A stretch of 20,517 nucleotides of DNA, taken from contig DATLTV010000062.1 in assembly GCA_035533375.1 (NCBI GenBank), positions 1 through 20,517 on the forward strand, written 5' to 3'. This DNA is from DATLTV01 sp035533375 (GTDB lineage Bacteria; Patescibacteriota; Minisyncoccia; UBA6257; 2-01-FULL-56-20). Position 1 is the first letter of the stretch; each line of letters opens with the position of its first letter. A model generated the notes under the pieces. The model was not told the DNA's origin. It saw only the letters and a program-made list of their open reading frames with translations, and searched no databases. Below, piece after piece: positions 1 through 6,336 of this stretch. A program made the position numbers and the translations under genes.

Positions 1-1605
1 CGCTTTCTTCGATTTTTTGCTACGCGCCGGCGCGCCGAAGTTCTTCTTCTCGAATATCTCGAAATCCTTTTCCGCCTGCGGCAATTCGCCGTACATGACC
101 TGGGCCACGCGCTCGAGATTCCCCTCGCGCTCGGCGATTTCCGCCTCGCGGCGAAGGTTGTCTATTTTTTGGCGGAGCTGGTGCAGTGTTTCGAACTTGA
201 TCTTCTCCGAGTGCCACTTCGCGGAAAGCTCGTCGTTCTTCTCCTTCAGATTTTTCAGTTCTTTATCGATGGCTTTCACGCGATCCTCGCTTTTTGGCCC
301 TTCCTTCGAGAGCGCCTGCCGCTCGATTTCGAGGCGCGTGATCTCGCGCCGCACCTGGTCGATCTCCTTCGGCAGGCTTTCGGTCTCGAGACGGCGCGAA
401 GCGGCGGCTTCGTCGATCAGGTCGACGGCCTTATCCGGCAAAAACCGATCCGTAATGTAACGCGCGGAAAGATTCACGGCTTCGATGATCGCTTCGTCCG
501 AAATGCGCAGGCCGTGATGAATCTCGTATTTTTCCTTGAGGCCGCGGAGGATGGCGATCGAATCGTCGATCGTCGGCTCATCCACCATGATCGGCTGGAA
601 GCGCCGTTCGAGCGCGGGGTCTTTTTCGATATACCGCTGGTATTCGCGGATCGTCGTCGCGCCAATCGCGTGCAGTTCGCCGCGCGCGAGGGCCGGCTTC
701 AAAAGGTTTGATGCGTCCACGGCGCCTTCGGCCGCGCCCGCGCCCACGATCGTATGAATCTCATCTATAAAGAGGATGATCTGGCCCGCGGCGTTCTTCA
801 CTTCGTTTACGAAGGCCTTTAAGCGATCTTCGAATTCGCCGCGGAATTTCGTGCCGGCAATCAAAGACCCGAGGTCGAGCATCAAAATTTGCTTGCCCTT
901 AAGCGGCTCCGGGACATCGCCCGCGACGATGCGCTGTGCAAGCCCTTCGACAATCGCGGTTTTGCCCACGCCCGGTTCGCCGATGAGCACGGGGTTGTTT
1001 TTTGTGCGGCGCGAAAGCACCTGCATCAAGCGGCGCAGTTCTTCTTCGCGGCCGATCACGGGATCGAGCTGTCTCGCTTTCGCTTTGTCCGTTATATTGA
1101 TCGCGTATTTTTCGAGCACCTGGAATTTCGACTCCGGGCTTTCGTCGGTGATCCTCGTCGAACCTCTGAGTTGCGCGAGTACGCGGAACGCCGCATCGCG
1201 GCGCACGCCGAACTGCTCGAGCGCGTTCTTCGCCGCCGAAGGAACGTCCAAAAGCGCGAGCAAAATGTGCTCGCAGGAAACAAACTCGTCCTTCTGCTGG
1301 GTCGCGATCTTTGCCGCCTGATCGAGCACTTTCATGAGCTCCTGCGAAAGATAAAGCTGGCCCACGTTCGAATTGCCCACGAGCCGCGGCAAGCGCGAAA
1401 GTTCGAGCTCCACTTGTTCGGAAAGCTTTTCCGCGTTCGCACCCGAACGCTGGATCATGGGAACCACGAGCGACTGCTGCTCCTCGAGCAGTGCGGCCAA
1501 AACATGGAGCGACCTGAGCTCTCCGTGATTCTTTTTCGCGGCGAGCTCCTGGGCGTTCTGCAGGGCCTCCTGTGCTTTGATAGTGAAACGATGGAAGTTG
1601 GGCAT
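1..1605 (-). CDS. clpB: ATP-dependent disaggregase ClpB, N-terminal part (3' end outside window)
   Basis: ClpB is a ring-forming AAA+ chaperone that threads aggregated proteins through its pore together with DnaK. The frame starts at ATG 1605 (MPNFHRFTIKAQEAL) and stays open to base 1, giving 535 codons of a family of about 860. Residues 1-145 form the Clp N-terminal repeat domain. The first AAA+ domain has Walker A GEPGVGKT near residue 207 and Walker B ILFIDEIHT near residue 280. The charged helical M-domain follows (about 395-520), which marks it as ClpB/ClpC rather than ClpA. The second ATPase domain lies beyond the window. An extended -10 about 90 nt upstream gives a leader that contains a small REP-like hairpin. 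I saw no CIRCE-type inverted repeat, so HrcA control is not supported. ClpC is the alternative, but the long M-domain favours ClpB. Confidence 0.95.
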   Translation of the reverse strand, partial: MPNFHRFTIKAQEALQNAQELAAKKNHGELRSLHVLAALLEEQQSLVVPMIQRSGANAEKLSEQVELELSRLPRLVGNSNVGQLYLSQELMKVLDQAAKIATQQKDEFVSCEHILLALLDVPSAAKNALEQFGVRRDAAFRVLAQLRGSTRITDESPESKFQVLEKYAINITDKAKARQLDPVIGREEELRRLMQVLSRRTKNNPVLIGEPGVGKTAIVEGLAQRIVAGDVPEPLKGKQILMLDLGSLIAGTKFRGEFEDRLKAFVNEVKNAAGQIILFIDEIHTIVGAGAAEGAVDASNLLKPALARGELHAIGATTIREYQRYIEKDPALERRFQPIMVDEPTIDDSIAILRGLKEKYEIHHGLRISDEAIIEAVNLSARYITDRFLPDKAVDLIDEAAASRRLETESLPKEIDQVRREITRLEIERQALSKEGPKSEDRVKAIDKELKNLKEKNDELSAKWHSEKIKFETLHQLRQKIDNLRREAEIAEREGNLERVAQVMYGELPQAEKDFEIFEKKNFGAPARSKKSKKA

Positions 1606-1611
1606 TGTATT

Positions 1612-1638
1612 TTGTCATCCTGGCGGAAACCAGAATCT
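1612..1638 (-). repeat. REP-like hairpin in clpB leader
   Basis: A short palindrome (CTGG, six-base loop, CCAG) flanked by a GTCATCC-type end. It matches the dispersed element seen before pnp and the cysteine desulfurase. On the minus strand its end supplies AGGA, 12 nt before the clpB ATG, which could act as a weak SD. Confidence 0.45.
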
Positions 1639-1696
1639 GTCTATAAAGGTTAATACGATCTGATAGCGGGATATGATGCAGAAACCATTTATTCAC

Positions 1697-1705
1697 ATTA
1701 TATCA
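1697..1705 (-). promoter_or_regulatory. Extended -10 promoter for clpB
   Basis: On the minus strand the sequence reads TGATATAAT, an extended -10 (TGn plus a perfect TATAAT). No good -35 is visible at 16-18 bp. The predicted start site is near 1690, about 85 nt before the clpB ATG. Confidence 0.5.
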
Positions 1706-1739
1706 TCCCTTTCTAAATCTCGCATGAATATCACCCGCT

Positions 1740-1809
1740 TCAAACGGCCAATTTCCCGGTCGGCTGAAGCGGATGGGACAGGAGAAAATGATTTCCTGCC
1801 CATTTTGCG
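1740..1809. other. Two weak hairpins downstream of the 33-aa gene
   Basis: GCTTCA...TGAAGC bounds 1738-1771, and GGGACAGGA pairs with TCCTGCCC (one bulge) at 1775-1802. Neither has a proper U-tract on the minus strand, so a terminator is possible but not shown. Confidence 0.25.
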
Positions 1810-1911
1810 TTATCTCGCCTTCTCTATGGACGCGCGGCGGTGGAACCGTGAAAGCACGAGTCCGAGAAGCATCACGAAATTCCCGAAGATCGCGATGAGA
1901 TTGTCTTTCAT
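1810..1911 (-). CDS. 33-residue single-helix membrane peptide, unknown function
   Basis: Function is not recognised. The ORF MKDNLIAIFGNFVMLLGL... is 33 codons long: a short acidic/amide start, one hydrophobic helix (about residues 4-19) and a basic tail (SRFHRRASIEKAR), so it should be a single-pass inner-membrane peptide with positive residues in the cytoplasm. The ATG at 1911 was chosen because AGGAGG (1917-1922) lies 5 nt upstream. An in-frame extension to 2145 runs through the promoter and repeat DNA and is rejected. A near-consensus promoter at 1963-1992 drives it. It lies alone between the clpB and cysteine desulfurase genes. Toxin-like or stress peptides of this size exist, but nothing here assigns that role. 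Confidence 0.6.
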   Translation of the reverse strand: MKDNLIAIFGNFVMLLGLVLSRFHRRASIEKAR

Positions 1912-1962
1912 GATGCCCTCCTGTTCGGCCTGAAATCGTCGAAATTGCATCAATCTGTCGGT

Positions 1963-1992
1963 ATTATAGCACCGTTCGCTGTAATTTGTCAA
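1963..1992 (-). promoter_or_regulatory. Consensus sigma70 promoter for the 33-aa peptide
   Basis: Minus strand: -35 TTGACA (1987-1992), an 18-bp spacer, and an extended -10 TGCTATAAT (TATAAT at 1963-1968). Both hexamers match consensus perfectly. The leader is about 45 nt. Confidence 0.85.
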
Positions 1993-2046
1993 ACACACTA
2001 TTGCTCCGGAAAAGACTGTGGAAAACGGACGCCGCTGTCTTCCCGG

Positions 2047-2165
2047 AATCGCAAAGTGACGATCGTGCGCCCCTCCCATCTGTCTTCCCGGATTCCGCCA
2101 AGGGCGGATCCGGAATGACAAATCGGCGCATGGATCCCGGATCAAGTCCGGGGCGTCACGGTGAG
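2047..2165. repeat. REP-like palindrome cluster overlapping the cysteine desulfurase 3' end
   Basis: Two palindromic units lie here: one at about 2087-2119 (TTCCGGATCCGCC stem) and one at about 2131-2162 (CCCCGGACTTGATCCGGG stem, GCATGGATCC edge). The second supplies the last codons (VTPRT) and the TGA stop of the cysteine desulfurase. They share the GTCAC/GGATCC/GCATG edges of the dispersed element family found elsewhere in the window. Confidence 0.6.
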
Positions 2166-3389
2166 CGATTCCTTAACGATCCCGAGCGCCCGGTCAATCT
2201 CCCCCTCCGTCGTCGGCCGGCCGAAGCTGAAACGCACGCTCCGTTTCGCTCGGTCTTTGGAATAACCGAGCGCTTCAAGCACATACGACGACTCGACCGC
2301 GCGGCTGCGGCACGCGGAACCGGCCGAGACCGCAAGTCCCGCGAGATCGAGTTTCGCGAGCAGATCTTCGGCAAGATGATCCGGGAAATAAACATTCAGA
2401 ATGTTCGGCAATCGGTAGTCGGTAATCGGTAATCGGTAATTTGCTAATTGCGGATTGCTATTTGCTGTTTGCCCGTTTACCTCCGCCTTCGGATATATTT
2501 TTTTGAGCTCCACCCAGAAACGATCGCGCAACGCCGCGATCTTCTTACCGGCTAATTCGTGCGAATTAGCCGGTGAACGCAAAAGCTCGACCGTTTTCGC
2601 AAAGCCCGCAATTGACGGCACGTTCTCCGTGCCGCTGCGCAAGCCGAATTCCTGGCCGCCGCCGGTCACCATCGCCTGCGGCAAGCACGTATCGTAAATT
2701 CTCCGGTAAAGCGCTCCGATTCCCTTCGGGCCGTAGATCTTGTGAGCGGAAAGCGTCATAAGGTCGACGCCGAGCGCATTCACGCCGCAATCCAGAAACT
2801 GGAATGCCTGCACGGCATCCGTATGTAAAAGAGGCCGGGCTCGTTGGCTCGTTGGCCCATTGGCTCGTTGGCCATGGACAATTTCGGCGATTTCTTTAAT
2901 GGGCTGGATGGTTCCGATTTCATTATTCGCGTACATAATCGAAACCAAAACAGTGCGCTCATTGAGCGACGACTTCAATTTTCCCATGTCCACGGCGCCG
3001 CAAGCATCAACTGGCAGGTAGATCACTTCTATGCCGTCTTTTTCGAGGTCCCGCGCAGTCTCCAAGACCGATTCGTGTTCAATTGCGGAAATGATAATTC
3101 GCGGAGTTTTGAGATCTGAGATCTGAGATCTGAGATTGTTCACTGCGCCGCGCAATGCAAGATTGTTCGCTTCCGTAGCCGATCCGGTGAAAATAATTTC
3201 GCGGAACTCCGCGCCAATCGCTTTCGCTATCGTTTCGCGGGACCGGTCGACGACCGCGATCGCCTCCTGGCCGAAGGAATGGAGCGAACCGGGATTTCCG
3301 AATTTTTCCGAAAAATACGGTCGCATCGCCTCGAAGACCGCCGGATCAACCGGCGTCGAAGCGGCATAGTCGAGATAGATTTTTTTCAT
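2142..3389 (-). CDS. Cysteine desulfurase, NifS/IscS type, with repeat-derived insertions
   Basis: A PLP enzyme that removes sulfur from L-cysteine for Fe-S clusters or tRNA thiolation. It starts at ATG 3389 (MKKIYLDYAASTP), 415 aa. An in-frame ATG 39 nt upstream lies inside a REP-like element and its 13 extra residues match nothing in the family. Visible residues: His105 (AIEHES), Asp191 (HTDAVQ), PLP Lys217 (SAHKIYGPKG), and catalytic Cys360 in SAGSACRSRAVESS. The family usually runs 380-400 aa. The excess comes from repeat-coded segments at about residues 85-95 (GAGATCT heptamers), 173-186 (GGCTCGTT octamers), 271-281 (13-bp-arm palindrome) and 306-328 (nine heptamers). All keep the frame and avoid the active-site motifs. 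The last five residues also come from a repeat. No scaffold (NifU/IscU) or thiolase gene adjoins it. Confidence 0.95.
   Translation of the reverse strand: MKKIYLDYAASTPVDPAVFEAMRPYFSEKFGNPGSLHSFGQEAIAVVDRSRETIAKAIGAEFREIIFTGSATEANNLALRGAVNNLRSQISDLKTPRIIISAIEHESVLETARDLEKDGIEVIYLPVDACGAVDMGKLKSSLNERTVLVSIMYANNEIGTIQPIKEIAEIVHGQRANGPTSQRARPLLHTDAVQAFQFLDCGVNALGVDLMTLSAHKIYGPKGIGALYRRIYDTCLPQAMVTGGGQEFGLRSGTENVPSIAGFAKTVELLRSPANSHELAGKKIAALRDRFWVELKKIYPKAEVNGQTANSNPQLANYRLPITDYRLPNILNVYFPDHLAEDLLAKLDLAGLAVSAGSACRSRAVESSYVLEALGYSKDRAKRSVRFSFGRPTTEGEIDRALGIVKESLTVTPRT
2410..2472. repeat. Heptamer array inside the cysteine desulfurase (9 units)
   Basis: Nine consecutive 7-bp units: AATCGGT, AGTCGGT, AATCGGT, AATCGGT, AATTTGC, TAATTGC, GGATTGC, TATTTGC, TGTTTGC. 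Total 63 bp, exactly 21 codons. On the minus strand it encodes a Q/N/L/Y/R-rich stretch (around LANYRLPITDYRLP) before the conserved NILNVYF segment. Confidence 0.85.
2547..2574. repeat. 28-bp palindrome inside the cysteine desulfurase
   Basis: Arms ACCGGCTAATTCG (2547-2559) and its exact reverse complement (2562-2574), separated by TG. It encodes the SPANSHELAG segment of the protein, before the KIAALRDRF helix. Confidence 0.85.
2838..2877. repeat. Octamer array inside the cysteine desulfurase (5 units)
   Basis: Units of 8 bp: GGCTCGTT, GGCTCGTT, GGCCCATT, GGCTCGTT, GGCCATGG. They encode GQRANGPTSQRARP between the conserved EIAEIV and LLHTDAVQ motifs, where family members normally have only a few residues. 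Confidence 0.8.
3111..3137. repeat. GAGATCT heptamer array inside the cysteine desulfurase
   Basis: Three copies of GAGATCT (3111-3131) plus GAGATT. It encodes LRSQISDL between ALRGAVNN and TPRIIIS. Related GAGATTT/GAGATCT units occur in the spacer at 4197-4217. Confidence 0.8.
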
Positions 3390-3396
3390 GCCATTA

Positions 3397-3511
3397 GTCG
3401 CGTCGCCCTCGCAAAGGCGAGAGTCCATGCTTTTTACAAGAATATCTTGGGAGCGTAGATCCCCGCCTTTCCCCCAGAGGAGGATCCACCTCAGGTGGAC
3501 GCGGTGACGAC
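3397..3511. repeat. Inverted-dimer REP-like element upstream of the cysteine desulfurase
   Basis: Two head-to-head units: GTCGCCCTCGC-AAAG-GCGAGAGTCCATGCT (about 3402-3431) and an opposed unit from AGCGTAGATCCCCGCC to GCGGTGACGAC (3452-3511). The second unit's palindrome carries an additional CCACCTCAGGTGG palindrome (3487-3499). The whole resembles the dimer before pnp, including the shared ATTAGTCG edge facing the gene. It fills nearly all of the 150-nt spacer. Confidence 0.7.
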
Positions 3512-3539
3512 AAAAAGGTGCAACGCAGTGAATACCATT

Positions 3540-4112
3540 TTATAAAAGCGCCGGCTGGAGTTTGGCAAATTCCACCTTCATGAGTTCGCCGCTCTTCTTA
3601 TCCGGAACGATAAATGAGCGCTGCTTGCGGTACAGGTCATACAGCTCTTTCGTAAGTTTTACATCGTTCAGGCAATATTCCTTGAGTTCGTCGATTCTCC
3701 CCTCTTTATACAATCCGACCGCTTCGGAACCATGACGGTCTTTTTTCACGCCCAAGTTCGCTTCGGCGAGACGCGATAAGGAGATCCGCTGGCCCGTCGC
3801 CATCTCAACCTCTTCAAGCAGGTCGACGCGCTCTTTCTTCCAAAGGTCGGGCGCGTGCGCGCCGAGCCGCTGGAAATAAAGGTGGAGAACGGGAATGTCG
3901 TAACGATTACTGCTGAAGCCAACAATCCGCGAAGCGTTATGAAACAAATCGAACATCTTCTCCACTTCGTCCTCCTCGAACGCGAAGTATTTGTCGTGCG
4001 CGTAGGAATAGACGCCCACCGCGGAAATTTTCAAGGCGCCGAAATTATTCCAGCCGACGCCGGGGTCGGTAAAAAAGTTCTGGGTTTCAATGTCGAAAAC
4101 GAGGGTGTCCAT
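3540..4112 (-). CDS. YprB-like RNase H-fold 3'-5' exonuclease (DEDDy)
   Basis: 190 aa. It matches the single-domain DEDDy exonuclease group related to YprB (RNase_H_2 family), expected to degrade single-stranded DNA or RNA from the 3' end using two metal ions. Exo I is VFDIET (Asp7, Glu9). Exo II is GFSSNRYDIPVL (Asp72). Exo III is EYCLNDVKLTKELY (Tyr146, Asp150), the Y-x3-D spacing of the DEDDy class. A further conserved-looking VDLLEEV lies at 97-103. No helicase or HRDC domain is fused. The start is ATG 4112, with no SD and repeat-rich DNA immediately upstream. It follows the YkuK-like gene on the same strand after a 103-nt repeat-filled gap, so cotranscription is possible. Confidence 0.8.
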   Translation of the reverse strand: MDTLVFDIETQNFFTDPGVGWNNFGALKISAVGVYSYAHDKYFAFEEDEVEKMFDLFHNASRIVGFSSNRYDIPVLHLYFQRLGAHAPDLWKKERVDLLEEVEMATGQRISLSRLAEANLGVKKDRHGSEAVGLYKEGRIDELKEYCLNDVKLTKELYDLYRKQRSFIVPDKKSGELMKVEFAKLQPALL

Positions 4113-4121
4113 GGAAATTAT

Positions 4122-4217
4122 CTCGGATCTGATATCTTAGATCTCAAAACTTAGATCTCAAATCTCAAAACTTTTAACAACGAAGGTTTTATTTTTGAGA
4201 TTTGAGATTTGAGATCT
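4122..4217. repeat. Inverted heptamer arrays between the ykuK-like and yprB-like genes
   Basis: The left half has ATCTCAAAAC/TTAGATCTCAA-type units; the right half is GAGATTT, GAGATTT, GAGATCT (4197-4217). ATCTCAAATCTCAAAA (4155-4170) pairs perfectly with 4193-4208, a 16-bp stem around a 22-nt loop. The array runs into the TAG stop of the YkuK-like gene. As RNA it would form a long AU-rich 3' hairpin. Confidence 0.75.
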
Positions 4218-4752
4218 AACAGTGCCGGTCGGCGATGTTCGACGCCGCGTAGCTTTCGGGCTTCGTCCGCGGTTCGAAATTGTTCGCCCGGACCATGTTT
4301 ACGACCTCCTGGATCAGCGCCTTCGTCGGGCCGTTCTCGCCCACGTCGATGTGAATTTCGAAATCGAATTCGGGTAGCGGGAATTTCTTGAGCTCAGAGA
4401 GCGTATCTTTTGCGATGTCGAGCGATATGAGCACTTCTTTCACGATCCGTTCGCGGAGCGAGTGCATTTTCAAGGCATCGATCCGTCGCCAGAAATAGCG
4501 GCCGCCGTTGCCCACGCGGTGCACGACAATCGCGGTCACGAAATCGGCGCTCCCGCGGGAAAGCTCGGAGTCCGTACCGATCGTGACCTTATAGCGCCGC
4601 GTAAGATCCGCGTGCATGAAAGCCATGATCTCGCCGACGACCTCTTGCACCGTAAGCCGCAGCCCGAGCGAATTGTGCAAAAACTCGGGCGCAGGCGCGA
4701 CGGTCACGGGAAGAGAAATTTCGCTTGCGGGCTTTGTCGATTCGGTATTCAT
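4216..4752 (-). CDS. YkuK-like RNase H-fold protein (DUF458)
   Basis: 178 aa. It resembles the Bacillus YkuK family (RNaseH_like, formerly DUF458), whose biochemical role is not established. Evidence: YKVTIGTDSEL (Asp61) followed by DFVTAIVVHRVGNGGRYFWRR, then the helix ERIVKEVLISLDIA, a second acidic strand FEIHIDVGENGPTKALIQEVVNMV (Asp136), and a C-terminal KPESYAASNIADRHC typical of the family. The start is ATG 4752. A longer frame from GTG 4779 is excluded because that GTG is part of the -10 box. No SD is present and the leader is about 20 nt. It stands next to another RNase H-fold protein (YprB-like), suggesting nucleic-acid metabolism. Confidence 0.8.
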   Translation of the reverse strand: MNTESTKPASEISLPVTVAPAPEFLHNSLGLRLTVQEVVGEIMAFMHADLTRRYKVTIGTDSELSRGSADFVTAIVVHRVGNGGRYFWRRIDALKMHSLRERIVKEVLISLDIAKDTLSELKKFPLPEFDFEIHIDVGENGPTKALIQEVVNMVRANNFEPRTKPESYAASNIADRHC

Positions 4753-4777
4753 GGAGTAATAAAAAGCGGATGCTTGC

Positions 4778-4806
4778 ACTATACGCGCATCCGCCCTTCA
4801 TGTCAA
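4778..4806 (-). promoter_or_regulatory. Promoter for the ykuK-like gene
   Basis: Minus strand: -35 TTGACA (4801-4806), 17-bp spacer, -10 TATAGT (4778-4783). The predicted start site near 4771 rules out the upstream GTG (4779) and fixes translation at ATG 4752. Confidence 0.8.
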
Positions 4807-4841
4807 CTTTATTTTTGTTTTATCTTTTCTTCATATTAAAT

Positions 4842-4855
4842 CGAACGGTCGTTCG
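4842..4855. promoter_or_regulatory. Operator-like palindrome CGAACG-GT-CGTTCG
   Basis: A perfect 6+2+6 palindrome 36 bp upstream of the ykuK-like -35 box and 19 bp past the HAD gene stop. It has the form of a TetR-type operator, but it could also be a weak hairpin ending the HAD transcript. No regulator is encoded nearby. Confidence 0.3.
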
Positions 4856-4873
4856 GTGTAATACAAATGGTTT

Positions 4874-5665
4874 TTACCGAGAGCCAACGATGCTTCGAAT
4901 AACTTTTTTCGTATCCTCCGGGTCGTTCACTTTCACGTAATCGACGCCGGTTTTCACCGCCGCGTAATCGTTACCGCCGGGGAAGATCGCGTCTCCCACA
5001 AAAAGCATCTCCTTCCGCTTCACGCGCAATTTTTTTTCGATCTGACGCACGCCATAGCCTTTGTCGATTCCTTTACGCGTAACGTCGACGGACGTAAGCC
5101 CGCCCTGCCGCACTTCGAACTTCGGGAGCAATTTTCGCAGGGCGCGCATGAACTGCGGCCGCACGTCGGATTTCTTGTGCCACTCCTCCTTGAGTTCAAG
5201 CCCGCGCTTGCCGAGTTTTTGGACGACCTCTTGCCCGAGCGCGGAGAACGTGATCTGCGTGCCTCGATCTTCGATCACGGGTCCCCACGTTTTCACCGGA
5301 TGCTTATAGTTTATTTTTTTAAACGCCGCCGCGAACGCAGCTTTTATTTTCTTTTTTTCGGCGCGCGAAAGCTCGTGCGAATATACTTTGCGCCAGGAGC
5401 CGTCCGGCATATAGCGATAGAACGCGGTCGAATTCGTGGGAAAAAGGAACAGCCGCTCGAGGCGCTCATCGCGCTTCGGGAGCCGGCGTACGAGCTGGTT
5501 CTTGAAAAGATCGTACTTTCCGCCGCCGATTACGGCAATCATTTTTTCTCCGAGCAGGCGCAAGAGAAGCGAGATCATCTCGCGGTCAGCCGGCGCTTTC
5601 GAAGGCGTGAGCGTCCCGTCGATGTCGAAAATGACGAGTTTTTTGTTTTTGAGATTTTTTTTCAT
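4874..5665 (-). CDS. HAD-IIB phosphatase, phosphomannomutase-like
   Basis: 263 aa from ATG 5665. Class IIB HAD proteins include sugar-phosphate phosphatases and the eukaryote-type phosphomannomutases. Motif I is VIFDIDGTLTPSK (nucleophile Asp14, acid/base Asp16). The cap region about 85-185 is alpha/beta. The C-terminal SVDVTRKGIDKGYGVRQIEKKL and LFVGDAIFPGGNDYAAV segments match the PMM/trehalose-phosphatase-type motifs III and IV, and VKVNDPEDTKKVI closes the fold. A mutase or a phosphatase role cannot be separated from sequence alone. Start alternatives are ATG 5677 (MGKYMKKN) and TTG 5689; none has a convincing SD. It follows the second HAD gene by about 30 nt, so the two are probably one transcript. 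Confidence 0.8.
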   Translation of the reverse strand: MKKNLKNKKLVIFDIDGTLTPSKAPADREMISLLLRLLGEKMIAVIGGGKYDLFKNQLVRRLPKRDERLERLFLFPTNSTAFYRYMPDGSWRKVYSHELSRAEKKKIKAAFAAAFKKINYKHPVKTWGPVIEDRGTQITFSALGQEVVQKLGKRGLELKEEWHKKSDVRPQFMRALRKLLPKFEVRQGGLTSVDVTRKGIDKGYGVRQIEKKLRVKRKEMLFVGDAIFPGGNDYAAVKTGVDYVKVNDPEDTKKVIRSIVGSR

Positions 5666-5697
5666 ATATTTTCCCATTGGGGATGACAAAAATAAAA

Positions 5698-6285
5698 TTA
5701 TTTTTGCGTAATCATCATGATAAATTCCGGCCAGGAGCGGATCGCTGCATAATCGCCGCTTCCTTTCGCGTGCGCGCCGACCGGATCGAAAAGGAATTTA
5801 TGTTTTACCGACGCGAGCTCCGCAAGCACGCTCGGCTCGTCGTCGATATAGGCGGTTATACCGAGCTCCTGCGCTTTCGCGTCTTTGTCTTTCTTCTCAA
5901 GCACGAAAAACGCGTTCTTCTCGTTGAAAAATTCCGGCCAGAGTCCGCGAGCTTTCATAAGTTCGATCGCGGGACCTGCTTTCTTGCGGCGCGAGACGAG
6001 AAAGTACGGGATGCCTGCCGCCCGAACCGACTGGAGCGCTCTCATCGCTCCCGCGTGGAGCGGCGGCGCGAAAGCGAACTCCGGATCGTCGTAGAGCAAG
6101 CGCTGTAATTCGCGATATTCGGCCTCGCTCATCATTTTCTTCATCACATCGGACGACGCCTCGTTCTTTTTCACGCTATGTCCGAGCTTTTTCGCCGCGC
6201 GGAGGCGGTTTTCGGTGTGATCGACGAGCGTGCCGTCCAGATCGAAACCCAAAATCCATCTTGTCCACAGTGGCGCGCCTTTCAT
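5698..6285 (-). CDS. HAD-family hydrolase
   Basis: 195 aa. Motif I is GFDLDGTLVD (Asp15, Asp17), motif II is YFLVSRRK (Ser98), a lysine-rich stretch near 131-136 can supply motif III, and motif IV is AYIDDEPSVL (Asp148, Asp149). The insert between motifs I and II is a short helical region, consistent with a small C1-type cap. Members act on phosphorylated metabolites; the substrate is unknown. ATG 6285 has no SD. The gene is divergent from the P-loop kinase gene (51 nt between starts) and is followed by the HAD-IIB gene, with the ATG of that gene 33 nt after this stop. Confidence 0.75.
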   Translation of the reverse strand: MKGAPLWTRWILGFDLDGTLVDHTENRLRAAKKLGHSVKKNEASSDVMKKMMSEAEYRELQRLLYDDPEFAFAPPLHAGAMRALQSVRAAGIPYFLVSRRKKAGPAIELMKARGLWPEFFNEKNAFFVLEKKDKDAKAQELGITAYIDDEPSVLAELASVKHKFLFDPVGAHAKGSGDYAAIRSWPEFIMMITQK

Positions 6286-6324
6286 GATGTTACTATTAAC
6301 TTAGCTTTGAACGCGATCTTTTAC

Positions 6325-6330
6325 AAGGAG
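6325..6330 (+). promoter_or_regulatory. SD sequence that fixes a GTG start
   Basis: AAGGAG lies 6 nt upstream of GTG 6337. The in-frame ATG at 6178 would place the N-terminus inside the opposite-strand HAD gene and upstream of its start, so GTG 6337 is preferred. Confidence 0.8.
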
Positions 6331-6336
6331 CCAATC

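Noticed and set aside
899..1696. A 265-codon minus-strand frame overlapping clpB
   Set aside because: It is a shifted frame of clpB: arginine-rich, without motifs, while the clpB frame shows continuous AAA+ motifs.
1738..1802. Intrinsic terminator for the 33-aa gene
   Set aside because: Hairpins exist, but no U-tract follows on the minus strand; listed only as weak hairpins.
2410..3137. CRISPR array or coding VNTR surface protein
   Set aside because: Units are 7-8 bp with no spacers, and the surrounding frame is a complete cysteine desulfurase.
3390..3428. N-terminal extension of the cysteine desulfurase from an upstream ATG
   Set aside because: The 13 residues are encoded by a REP-like element and precede the conserved KKIYLDYAASTP start.
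4753..4779. GTG start giving a longer YkuK-like protein
   Set aside because: The GTG overlaps the -10 TATAGT box, so it lies upstream of the predicted transcription start.
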